Source of the DNA: Atribacterota bacterium
GTDB lineage: Bacteria; Atribacterota; Phoenicimicrobiia; Phoenicimicrobiales; Phoenicimicrobiaceae
Direction of reading: 5' to 3'
Length of the DNA: 5,696 nucleotides
Assembly (NCBI GenBank): GCA_030599445.1
Contig: JAUVOA010000112.1
Location: 1-5,696, forward strand
Shown here: in pieces, positions 1 to 5,337 of the stretch
Layout of the letters: each line of letters starts with the position of its first letter
Numbering within the stretch: position 1 is the stretch's first letter
Notes under the pieces: generated by a model
The model's database searches: none
Seen by the model: only the letters and a program-made list of their open reading frames with translations
Told to the model about the DNA's origin: nothing
Position numbers and translations under genes: made by a program

Positions 1-834
1 AGCCCTTGTCTGGCTGGAATGACTGTACAGGAAGTGATTAGCAATATGCAAAAAGCTTATGAAAAACAGATGAAAGGGGTTAATGATTTTACTGTAATTC
101 ATCGGAGTACCGGCGGAATGGCTGCTTTAGCTGGTGACACTGTTACTCATTATAAAAAAGTAAAACTTGATGGTCAAGATATTTACAAAAGTCGTATTGA
201 ATCCCAGGTAATGGGCATGGATATGGTTATAATTAATGATGGGAAATACTATTGGACCACAAATCCTATGACCGGAGAAATAGATAAAGAAATTTCCGAA
301 CATGATTCAGTTCAAATATGGAGAAACTTAGATCCGGTTAGGACTCAATATTTAGGAGAAGAGGAAGTTAATGGAGAGAAAGCTTATGTTTTAAAATTTG
401 ATAATCCTATTCAGGTTATGGGAAAACAGCAAGCTATGGCTCAACAGGAGGAAGAACCAGAAGAGCCTGGTGAAATGTGGGGAACATTATGGATTAGCAG
501 TAAGACCTGGATGCCTCTTCGGATGCTTATGGAGTTTAAAGCAGAATCAATGGAAGAAGCAGAGGAGATGATTATGATTATGAAAATGACTACAGATTTA
601 AAGGACTATCGACAAGTTGGTACTATGCTTCATCCCCATCAGATGGTTATGAGTACTACAATGGAATTGGATACCACCGGTTTAAGCGAGGAAGAAAAGA
701 AGGAAGGACAAGCGATGATGCAGATGATGTCGGCAATGATGTCCGGAATGGGTTCCTTTACCATAGACACTATTGATATAAAAGTTAATACTGGTCTTTC
801 TGATGATCTTTTCGATGGAAACAAATTGGAATAA
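1..834 (+). CDS. LolA-like exported protein, Met-rich (5' end outside window)
   Basis: The frame is open from base 1, where it reads SPCLAG directly before the ATG at 19, so that ATG is probably internal and the true start with a signal peptide lies upstream. CLA|GM would suit a signal peptidase I site just before the mature N-terminus. An N-terminal amphipathic helix (TVQEVISNMQKAYEKQMKGV) is followed by beta-rich sequence and a GTLWISSKTWMPLRMLMEF segment. This is the pattern of LolA/LolB-fold outer-membrane lipoprotein-sorting proteins, in which a half-barrel holds acyl chains. The role is inferred to be lipid or lipoprotein binding outside the cytoplasmic membrane. It is odd in having about 30 Met in 271 residues from the ATG, with clusters MIMIMKM and AMMQMMSAMMSGMG, and an acidic QQEEEPEEPGE loop. 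The Met clusters could line a lipid pocket or bind copper; neither is shown. A hairpin terminator follows. The fold is moderately sure, the substrate unknown. Confidence 0.6.
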   Translation, partial: SPCLAGMTVQEVISNMQKAYEKQMKGVNDFTVIHRSTGGMAALAGDTVTHYKKVKLDGQDIYKSRIESQVMGMDMVIINDGKYYWTTNPMTGEIDKEISEHDSVQIWRNLDPVRTQYLGEEEVNGEKAYVLKFDNPIQVMGKQQAMAQQEEEPEEPGEMWGTLWISSKTWMPLRMLMEFKAESMEEAEEMIMIMKMTTDLKDYRQVGTMLHPHQMVMSTTMELDTTGLSEEEKKEGQAMMQMMSAMMSGMGSFTIDTIDIKVNTGLSDDLFDGNKLE

Positions 835-842
835 AATATAAC

Positions 843-878
843 AAAGTATAACAGGGGATGGTTCTCTGTCATACTTTT
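843..878 (+). terminator. Probable intrinsic terminator after the LolA-like gene
   Basis: The arms AAAGTATAACAG (843-854) and CTGTCATACTTT (866-877) pair over 12 positions with one A-C mismatch around an 11-nt loop. The right arm ends in a short TTTT run. It begins 8 bases after the stop codon, where a terminator is expected. The short T run and the mismatch make it weaker than the one at 2108-2148. Confidence 0.55.
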
Positions 879-989
879 AGAATTATCAATTAAGTAATAT
901 ATAGAAGAGTTATTAAGATTTTGTTTATGTAAGATTGCAGGATAACCGGAAGAACAAGGAAAATAGATATAAATTTGTAAAGGTATTTT

Positions 990-1418
990 ATGGAGATTGA
1001 TAAATTCTGGGAAAAGAAAGAAAAAGAGATTCAGGGGAAAATAATCCATAAATGTTTGGCGCAATATCTGAGTGGATATAGAAATTTTGGCGGACCATCG
1101 TGGGGTGTATTCTTTTTCTCCAAGCAAGCAATCTATTTTCAAACTTTTCCCAAGAAAAATTGGCTTTCATCTATTTGGCAAACAGAAACAGAAGATTTGA
1201 GGGAATCATCTCTGAATTTTTGTATTCCTTGGGATGAAATTACAAAAATTACTTTCCCTGAAGAGAAGTCAAAAATACAGAAGCTCTTCTTTGGCTCAGG
1301 TAATCTGGTAACATTGGATTATGTCAGTGAAAATGAAAGTTTCAGTCTAAAATTATTATTTAATGATGATATGGATATATTGAAAGAAAGTTCCTCCTCT
1401 TTGCGTATAAATAAGTGA
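990..1418 (+). CDS. Hypothetical protein, possible PH/GRAM-like fold
   Basis: This is a 142-residue protein with no signal peptide or membrane segment, so it is probably cytoplasmic. I do not recognise a named family. An N-terminal charged helix (MEIDKFWEKKEKEIQ) precedes alternating beta-strand-like segments: WGVFFFSKQAIYFQTF (about 39-54), FCIPWDEITKITFP (about 77-90), GNLVTLDYVSE and FSLKLLF. A glycine-led strand, an aromatic strand, then 'I.W.eI..i' resembles bacterial PH-like/GRAM domains, which typically bind lipids or partner proteins; this is inference from the pattern only. The start is supported by AAAGG at 979-983, six bases before the ATG. It is separated from the upstream gene by a probable terminator. 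The next gene starts 50 bp after its stop with no terminator between, so the two probably share a transcript. No clear promoter was seen in 879-989. Confidence 0.6.
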   Translation: MEIDKFWEKKEKEIQGKIIHKCLAQYLSGYRNFGGPSWGVFFFSKQAIYFQTFPKKNWLSSIWQTETEDLRESSLNFCIPWDEITKITFPEEKSKIQKLFFGSGNLVTLDYVSENESFSLKLLFNDDMDILKESSSSLRINK

Positions 1419-1419
1419 A

Positions 1420-1436
1420 TGACAAAAAAATTGTCA
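1420..1436. promoter_or_regulatory. Short perfect inverted repeat TGACAA-N5-TTGTCA
   Basis: Two 6-base arms, TGACAA (1420-1425) and TTGTCA (1431-1436), are separated by AAAAA. The repeat starts 2 bases after the stop of the hypothetical gene and lies 15 bases before the ribosome binding site of the next gene. It could be a small operator or an mRNA hairpin. There is no T run after it and no -10 box at the right spacing from TTGTCA, so neither a terminator nor a promoter is supported. In AT-rich DNA a 6-bp repeat can occur by chance. Confidence 0.25.
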
Positions 1437-1468
1437 ACAAACAAAAATTTTAAGGAGGAACGAATAGA

Positions 1469-2062
1469 ATGAAAAGTTCAAGAAATTTAAAAGTCGGAGT
1501 AACTCTGCTGGTCATAGCACTGGCAGTCGGAGTCTTTGCTCTCATCGTTTGGGCAGATGGTAATGGAACATATGGAATGGGAAAGGGATCCGGTGGAAAT
1601 ATTGAAACCCCCAGATATGGTATGCAAAATAAAGAGGTTTCTAACCAGGTAGAAGGCTTGGGGAATGGAATGGGTCGCAAAGCTGCTGCACCTGATGATG
1701 ATGGCGATGGCATCCCCAACGGACAAGATGAGGATTATGAAACTGAGTGTGATGACGAATGTGACGGAACCTGTGACAGTGAAGCTAAGGGCAGTGGCAT
1801 GAGAAGAAATTCTTCCGATAATGTTTCTGGATTACAAGCTCATGTAAGCGGAATGGAAATGAAGACTATGACCATTGCAGATATTGCTGCCCTTTTGGGG
1901 ATAGATGCTGACGAATTGTTAGATGAAATTAAGAATGAATTTGAACTTACTCAAGAATATAACAGTAGCAACACCATAGATGACTTAAGGGGAGAATTTA
2001 GATTTTCACCTTATCAGATAATGGAGATTGCCCAGAGAATTAAAATAGCATCAGTCGAATAA
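1469..2062 (+). CDS. Membrane-anchored Gly/Met-rich protein with TSP3-like calcium loop
   Basis: This 197-residue protein has an N-terminal signal or anchor: MKSSRNLK, then a hydrophobic stretch at about 9-28, so the rest is probably outside the cytoplasmic membrane. Residues 31-70 are low-complexity and rich in Gly, Asn and Met. Residues 76-87 read DxDxDGxxNxxD, the calcium-binding loop pattern of thrombospondin type 3 repeats. Three cysteines follow at 94, 98 and 102 (CX3CX3C) in a very acidic context. The C-terminal part (about 131-192) has TIADIAALLGIDADELLDEI, then TIDDLRGEFRFSPYQIMEIAQRI. It resembles two copies of a helical 'T..diA...GI..eeLl' module that I recall from clostridial membrane Fe-S/DUF4405-type proteins; this is from memory and unchecked. 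The start is fixed by TAAGGAGG at 1451-1458, ten bases before the ATG. A strong terminator follows. The gene is very likely real; its function is unknown. Confidence 0.7.
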   Translation: MKSSRNLKVGVTLLVIALAVGVFALIVWADGNGTYGMGKGSGGNIETPRYGMQNKEVSNQVEGLGNGMGRKAAAPDDDGDGIPNGQDEDYETECDDECDGTCDSEAKGSGMRRNSSDNVSGLQAHVSGMEMKTMTIADIAALLGIDADELLDEIKNEFELTQEYNSSNTIDDLRGEFRFSPYQIMEIAQRIKIASVE

Positions 2063-2107
2063 ATTTTTAAACTATCAAAATAAAATAACTAACTTCAATT
2101 AACAGAA

Positions 2108-2148
2108 AATAACTCCCTTACTGATAAGAGTGAGGGAGTTATTTTTTT
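2108..2148 (+). terminator. Strong intrinsic terminator
   Basis: A 15-bp stem forms between 2108-2122 (AATAACTCCCTTACT) and 2129-2143 (AGTGAGGGAGTTATT) with one G-U pair and a six-base GATAAG loop. The descending arm runs into seven T (2142-2148). It sits about 45 bases after the stop of the exported-protein gene and isolates that block from the Rrf2 promoter downstream. Confidence 0.9.
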
Positions 2149-2174
2149 GGGTAAAAATATTTTTAAAAATAGAG

Positions 2175-2203
2175 TTGACAAAATGATACAATTGTAGTAT
2201 CAT
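2175..2203 (+). promoter_or_regulatory. Sigma70-type promoter of the Rrf2-desulfoferrodoxin operon
   Basis: A consensus -35 box TTGACA (2175-2180) is followed by a 17-base spacer and a -10 box TATCAT (2198-2203, five of six matches to TATAAT). Transcription would start near 2210, leaving a leader of about 70 bases before the GTG at 2280. It is the best-formed promoter in the window and lies just after a strong terminator. Confidence 0.8.
2183..2203. promoter_or_regulatory. Probable Rrf2 operator overlapping spacer and -10 box
   Basis: A perfect 7-base inverted repeat, ATGATAC (2183-2189) and GTATCAT (2197-2203), spans 21 bases, and its right arm contains the -10 box. A second, offset palindrome, TACAATTGTA (2187-2196), lies inside it. 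A protein bound here would block RNA polymerase. Rrf2-family regulators commonly repress their own operon from such dyads, so the downstream Rrf2 protein is the obvious candidate. No second copy was found in the window. Confidence 0.65.
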
Positions 2204-2279
2204 AATATAAATAAAAAATAAGGCTTTTTAAAACAAAGAAATTGTTATCAAGATTAAAAAATTAAGGGAAAATCGATAG

Positions 2280-2717
2280 GTGAAATTAATAACCCGAAAC
2301 ACTGATTATGCGGTAAGGGCACTTTGCTGTATTGCCGAACAAAAACAAGAGGTAATCTCAGCTGACCAATTAGTTAAATCTTTAAAGATGCCCCGCCCCT
2401 TTTTAAGAAAAATACTACAAACTTTAAATAAAGAAGGATTGCTTAATTCATCTATGGGTAAGGGTGGCGGTTTTGCTTTAGCCGTATCTCCGGAAAAAAT
2501 AACCCTAACTGATGTAATGGAAATATTTCAGGGACCGACAAGATTAAACGAATGTAAATTTAGAAAAAGCGATTGTCCCTATATAAACGATTGTTTTTTA
2601 AAGAAAAAGATAGATGAGATAGAAAAAGAGGTTATTGTAAAATTAAAAGCCATAACTATAGCGTCTATAATAAAAAAGGAGGTAAATGTAGATGACAAAG
2701 AAGTTAGAGGTTTATAA
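2280..2717 (+). CDS. Rrf2-family Fe-S transcriptional regulator
   Basis: This 145-residue protein has the typical Rrf2 opening (MKLITRNTDYAVRALCCIAE), a winged-helix DNA-binding region with SADQLVKSLKMPRPFLRKILQTL as the helix-turn-helix (about 27-49), and the wing motif GKGGGFALAVSPEKITL (about 60-76). Cys92, Cys99 and Cys105 (CX6CX5C) match the cluster-binding cysteines of IscR/NsrR-type members, so an Fe-S cluster sensing O2, NO or iron-sulfur status is likely. Two extra cysteines lie at 16-17. The start is GTG with AAGGGA at 2264-2269, ten bases upstream, and gives the usual family N-terminus. It has its own promoter with an overlapping dyad, so autorepression is likely. Its last 26 bases overlap the desulfoferrodoxin gene, whose expression it probably controls. 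Which signal it senses cannot be read from the sequence. Confidence 0.92.
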   Translation: MKLITRNTDYAVRALCCIAEQKQEVISADQLVKSLKMPRPFLRKILQTLNKEGLLNSSMGKGGGFALAVSPEKITLTDVMEIFQGPTRLNECKFRKSDCPYINDCFLKKKIDEIEKEVIVKLKAITIASIIKKEVNVDDKEVRGL

Positions 2718-3072
2718 ATGTGAGATTTGCGGAAATATTGTTGAGGTATTACATCAGGGAAGAGGAGCTTTAGTCTGCTGCGGGCAGGAAATGAAGCTGA
2801 TGGAAGAACAGACTGCTGATCAAACTACTGAAAAACATGTACCGGTAATGGAAAAGATTTCTTCCGGAATTAAAGCTGTAGTCGGTTCAACATTGCATCC
2901 CATGGAAGAGAAACACTATATCGAATGGATTGAGATTATTACTGAAAAAGGTGCTTCCCGAAAATTTTTAAAGCCGGGTGATAAGCCGGAATCTCTATTT
3001 AAAGATGTAGAGGGACTAGAGAAGATTAGAGAATACTGTAATATTCATGGATTATGGAAACATAAAGAATAA
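2692..3072 (+). CDS. dfx: Desulfoferrodoxin (2Fe superoxide reductase)
   Basis: It reduces superoxide to hydrogen peroxide in the cytoplasm without making O2, using electrons usually supplied by rubredoxin. At 126 residues it has the normal length of two-domain desulfoferrodoxin. The N-terminal desulforedoxin domain has Cys10, Cys13, Cys29 and Cys30 for the FeCys4 center I. The C-terminal domain has all center II ligands: His49, His69, His75, Cys116 and His119. The Glu47-Lys48 pair next to the active site, known from characterised enzymes, is also present, so the protein should be active. AAGGAGGT at 2676-2683 lies eight bases before the ATG and inside the Rrf2 gene. The 26-base overlap with that gene implies one mRNA and possible translational coupling. 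The peroxide formed would be handled by the rubrerythrin at 5338. Confidence 0.97.
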   Translation: MTKKLEVYKCEICGNIVEVLHQGRGALVCCGQEMKLMEEQTADQTTEKHVPVMEKISSGIKAVVGSTLHPMEEKHYIEWIEIITEKGASRKFLKPGDKPESLFKDVEGLEKIREYCNIHGLWKHKE

Positions 3073-3095
3073 ATAGTACAGTAATTGAAGTAATT

Positions 3096-3123
3096 GTAGA
3101 GGCGTATTGCTATACGCCTCTAC
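3096..3123. repeat. Perfect GTAGAGG-ended palindromic element
   Basis: The arms GTAGAGGCGTAT (3096-3107) and ATACGCCTCTAC (3112-3123) pair perfectly over 12 bases around a TGCT loop. It fills the gap between the desulfoferrodoxin and flavoredoxin genes. It is clearly more GC-rich than its surroundings and has the same type of ends as the element at 5110-5186, which suggests a dispersed repeat rather than a gene-specific signal. No T run follows directly, so it is not a standard terminator, but in the mRNA it would form a stable hairpin that could attenuate or protect transcripts. Confidence 0.75.
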
Positions 3124-3176
3124 TTCTAGACCCTTTTATGCTTATACTTTTAATTTTATAAAGAGGAGATAAGCAA

Positions 3177-3896
3177 ATGGATTTGAAAGCACTTTACAAT
3201 ATCAGTTACGGTATTTATATAGTCAGTTCAAAAAAAGAAGGCCACATAAATGGACAGATTGCCAATACAGTTTTTCAGACAACTTCCGAGCCGGCTACCA
3301 TTGCGGTTTGTATTAATAAAAAAAATTTAACCCATGAGTTTATTACCGAAAGTAAAGTATTTGCTGTTTCGGTATTAGAACAGGAAACCGATATGAAATT
3401 TATCGGAAGATTTGGTTTTAAGTCAGGAAGAGATGAAGACAAATTTAAGGGAATAAATTATAAGATCGGGGTAACCGGTTCGCCCATAATTATGGAAAAC
3501 ACTTTAGCTTTTATGGAGGCCGAAGTAATTATGGAAATGGATGCGGGTACCCATACTCTATTTGTAGGGAAAGTTGTTGAAGCAGGGAATATTAAAAAGG
3601 CAAAACCGTTGACTTACGATTATTACCATCAGATTAAAAAAGGTGTCTCTCCCAAGACCGCACCTACTTATATTCCGAAAGAGGAAAAATCGGAAAAAGA
3701 AATAAATAAAGAAAAAGAAAGGAGTCAGAAAAAAATGGCTAAATTTAAATGTACAGTTTGTGGATATATTTATGAACCTGAAAAAGGCGATCCCGAGTCA
3801 GGGGTAAATCCGGGAACTCCCTTTGAAGACCTACCTGATGATTGGGTATGTCCGGTATGTGGTGCTGGCAAAGATGATTTTGAAGAGGTGAGTTAG
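3177..3896 (+). CDS. hrb: Flavin reductase-rubredoxin fusion (Hrb, high-molecular-weight rubredoxin)
   Basis: This is the electron donor to the flavodiiron protein encoded next. It passes electrons from NAD(P)H through FMN to a rubredoxin center, as described for the Moorella thermoacetica Hrb-FprA pair. Residues 1 to about 160 are a flavoredoxin-type FMN-binding split barrel, with NGQIANTVFQTTSEPATIAV at about 25-44 and an IGRFGFKSGRDEDKF segment. A Lys/Glu-rich linker (about 167-187) leads to a complete rubredoxin with Cys192, Cys195, Cys225 and Cys228 (CTVCGY and CPVCGAGKDDFE). AGAGGAGAT at 3162-3170 supports the ATG at 3177. The fprA ATG lies 2 bp after the stop, and its ribosome binding site is within the last codons here, so the two are co-translated. 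An internal ribosome binding site precedes Met187 (see that entry). No clear own promoter was seen in 3124-3176, so read-through from the Rrf2 promoter is possible. Confidence 0.95.
   Translation: MDLKALYNISYGIYIVSSKKEGHINGQIANTVFQTTSEPATIAVCINKKNLTHEFITESKVFAVSVLEQETDMKFIGRFGFKSGRDEDKFKGINYKIGVTGSPIIMENTLAFMEAEVIMEMDAGTHTLFVGKVVEAGNIKKAKPLTYDYYHQIKKGVSPKTAPTYIPKEEKSEKEINKEKERSQKKMAKFKCTVCGYIYEPEKGDPESGVNPGTPFEDLPDDWVCPVCGAGKDDFEEVS
3718..3737 (+). promoter_or_regulatory. Internal ribosome binding site and start for free rubredoxin
   Basis: AAAGGAG at 3718-3724 lies ten bases before an in-frame ATG at 3735-3737. That ATG begins MAKFKCTVCGY, exactly where a stand-alone rubredoxin would start, and reading to the shared stop at 3894-3896 gives 53 residues, the usual rubredoxin length. 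The site is at the end of the Lys/Glu-rich linker. The AG-rich Lys/Glu codons could produce a Shine-Dalgarno-like string by chance. The coincidence of spacing, start codon and domain border argues for use as a second start, or for a relic of a separate gene fused in frame. Confidence 0.55.
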
Positions 3897-3898
3897 AA

Positions 3899-5074
3899 AT
3901 GGCTGTAAAAGAAATAAAAAAAGATATCTACTGGGTAGGAGCTATTGACTGGGATAGAAGACTATTTGATGAGCTCATCCCTCTTCCCGAGGGTACCAGC
4001 TATAATGCTTATCTGATAAAAGGTCAGGAAAAGACAGTTTTAATTGATACGGTTGACCCGACCAAAGAAGATGATTTATTGGACAATTTAGATGATTTAG
4101 AGATAGAGCATCTGGATTATATAGTGGCAAATCATGCCGAACAGGACCATTCCGGGGCTATTCCTCTAATGTTAGAATTATATTCGGAAGCAAAAATAGT
4201 GACTAACCAGAAATGCAAGAAAATGCTGATGGAACACCTTCTTATTAAAGAAGACAGAATTATAACCGTAAATGATAATGATACCCTATCTTTAGGAGGA
4301 AAAACTCTAAAATTTATATTTGCTCCCTGGGTACATTGGCCGGAAACCATGTTAACTTACTTAGAAGAGGATAAGATTTTGTTCAGCTGTGACCTATTCG
4401 GGGCACATCTTGCCGAGAGTAATTTATGGGTAGATGATGAGTCTAAAGTTTACTTTGCCGCCAAGCGTTATTATGCAGAGATTATGATGCCCTTCCGTAA
4501 AAATATTAAAAAACATTTGGAAAGATTGAAGGAATTAGAAATTAAAACTGTTGCCCCCAGTCACGGCCAAATATATTCTCATCCGGAATTTATTTTGTCG
4601 GCTTACAGAGAATGGATTTCTGATGAAGTGGAGAATGAAGTAATCATTCCCTATGTTTCTATGCATGGCAGTGTTGAGGAGATGGTGTATATCTTAAGCG
4701 AAGAATTAATGAGAAAGGGGATAACTGTAAAACTCTTTAATCTTTCCAGAACCGACATAGGTGCATTATCTATAGCTTTAGTAGATGCCGCCACCATTGT
4801 AATCGCCTCACCTACGGTTTTAGCCGGCGCACATCCCCAGATAGTTTCAGCAGTCTATCTGGCTAATGCTTTAAGGCCAAAGCTAAAATATGCCTCGGTT
4901 ATCGGTTCTTATGGATGGGGAGGAAAGATGCTGGAAAATATTAGTGCAATGATAAGTAATTTAAAAGTAGAGATTCTTTCTCCGGTGATAGTAAAGGGTT
5001 ATCCCAAAGAAGAAGATTATAGGTCTTTGATAAAATTAGCCGGCAAAATAGCAGAAAAACATAAAAATCTATAA
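3899..5074 (+). CDS. fprA: Flavodiiron protein (A-type flavoprotein, O2/NO reductase)
   Basis: It reduces O2 to water and/or NO to N2O in the cytoplasm of anaerobes, taking electrons from rubredoxin. Its 391 residues match a class A (two-domain) flavodiiron protein. The beta-lactamase-like domain (about 1-248) carries all six expected diiron ligands: His79, Glu81 and Asp83 in NHAEQDHSG, His146 in WVHWPE, Asp165 in SCDLFG and His222 in PSHGQ. The flavodoxin domain (about 249-391) has the FMN loops SMHGSVE (254-260), ASPTVLAGAHP (303-313) and GSYGWGG (336-342). The first loop has His at 256, where Tyr is common, a small deviation. The domain ends without a fused rubredoxin or flavin reductase, consistent with use of the adjacent Hrb. 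GAGGTGA at 3885-3891 sits in the end of hrb, and only 2 bp separate the genes. O2 versus NO preference cannot be told from sequence. Confidence 0.97.
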   Translation: MAVKEIKKDIYWVGAIDWDRRLFDELIPLPEGTSYNAYLIKGQEKTVLIDTVDPTKEDDLLDNLDDLEIEHLDYIVANHAEQDHSGAIPLMLELYSEAKIVTNQKCKKMLMEHLLIKEDRIITVNDNDTLSLGGKTLKFIFAPWVHWPETMLTYLEEDKILFSCDLFGAHLAESNLWVDDESKVYFAAKRYYAEIMMPFRKNIKKHLERLKELEIKTVAPSHGQIYSHPEFILSAYREWISDEVENEVIIPYVSMHGSVEEMVYILSEELMRKGITVKLFNLSRTDIGALSIALVDAATIVIASPTVLAGAHPQIVSAVYLANALRPKLKYASVIGSYGWGGKMLENISAMISNLKVEILSPVIVKGYPKEEDYRSLIKLAGKIAEKHKNL

Positions 5075-5337
5075 GTGAGTGTAACCCAAAAAGCAAACAA
5101 AATGGTAAGGTAGGGGTACGATGCATCGTGCCCACAGGAGAAATTGGGTAATAATACGGCGAGGGCATAATTCATTGTGCCCCTACAACATAACTATAAC
5201 CAAAAAGTTATAATTTAATATAAAATTATCTGTAACGCACTATATATAATCTGTTGAGAATATTTTTTAGCTTTTTGGGAAATATCCATAAGCAGGTTCA
5301 AAACTATTTTTAAAAAAATATTTTAGGAGGATGAAAA
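5075..5337. other. Intergenic region before rubrerythrin
   Basis: This 263-base gap holds the palindromic element at 5110-5186 and then very AT-rich DNA. An exact TATAAT lies at 5245-5250 and another at 5209-5214, but neither has a recognisable -35 box at 16-18 bases, so a promoter is expected but not placed. A small inverted repeat TATAAC-N6-GTTATA (5195-5212) could be an operator or chance. The Rrf2 dyad is not repeated here. I see no gene or clear terminator for fprA. Confidence 0.4.
5110..5186. repeat. 77-bp composite palindromic element with GTAGGGG/CCCCTAC ends
   Basis: The outer ends GTAGGGG (5110-5116) and CCCCTAC (5180-5186) are perfect inverted repeats. Inside are two separate dyads. 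The first is GGGTACGATG (5114-5123) directly abutting CATCGTGCCC (5124-5133), with one G-U pair. The second is GGGCATAAT (5163-5171) with ATTGTGCCC (5174-5182), with one G-U pair and a two-base center. About 30 bases lie between them. It has no coding capacity and is much more GC-rich than its flanks. The layout suggests a MITE-like or REP-like element built from two palindromic units, of the same kind as the single unit at 3096-3123. Confidence 0.65.

Noticed and set aside
19..21. ATG at 19 as the true start of the LolA-like gene
   Set aside because: The frame stays open to base 1 and reads SPCLAG before it, which fits the end of a signal peptide. No ribosome binding site precedes the ATG.
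639..1170. Minus-strand open frames at 639-1142 and 988-1170
   Set aside because: They lie opposite the LolA-like and 990-1418 genes, span the terminator and intergenic DNA, and give compositionally odd proteins with no recognisable domain.
1450..1726. Minus-strand open frames opposite the exported-protein gene
   Set aside because: The Pro/Ser-rich translation is the antisense image of Gly-rich codons. The + strand has a strong ribosome binding site and a signal anchor.
3080..3096. Tandem AGTAATTG repeat next to the 3096 hairpin, considered as a target duplication or iteron
   Set aside because: There are only two 8-base copies in AT-rich DNA, and both are on the same side of the hairpin, so it is not a flanking duplication.
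3096..3123. Hairpin considered as an intrinsic terminator for dfx
   Set aside because: The stem is strong but is followed by TTCTAGACCC rather than a T run, and its ends match another dispersed element in the window.
4132..4350. Minus-strand open frame inside fprA
   Set aside because: It lies wholly antisense to the conserved diiron domain and has no domain of its own.
4941..5168. Minus-strand open frame across the end of fprA and the repeat
   Set aside because: It runs through the palindromic element and has no recognisable protein family.
5195..5212. TATAAC-N6-GTTATA considered as a second Rrf2 operator
   Set aside because: It does not resemble the ATGATAC/GTATCAT dyad and could arise by chance in this AT-rich stretch.
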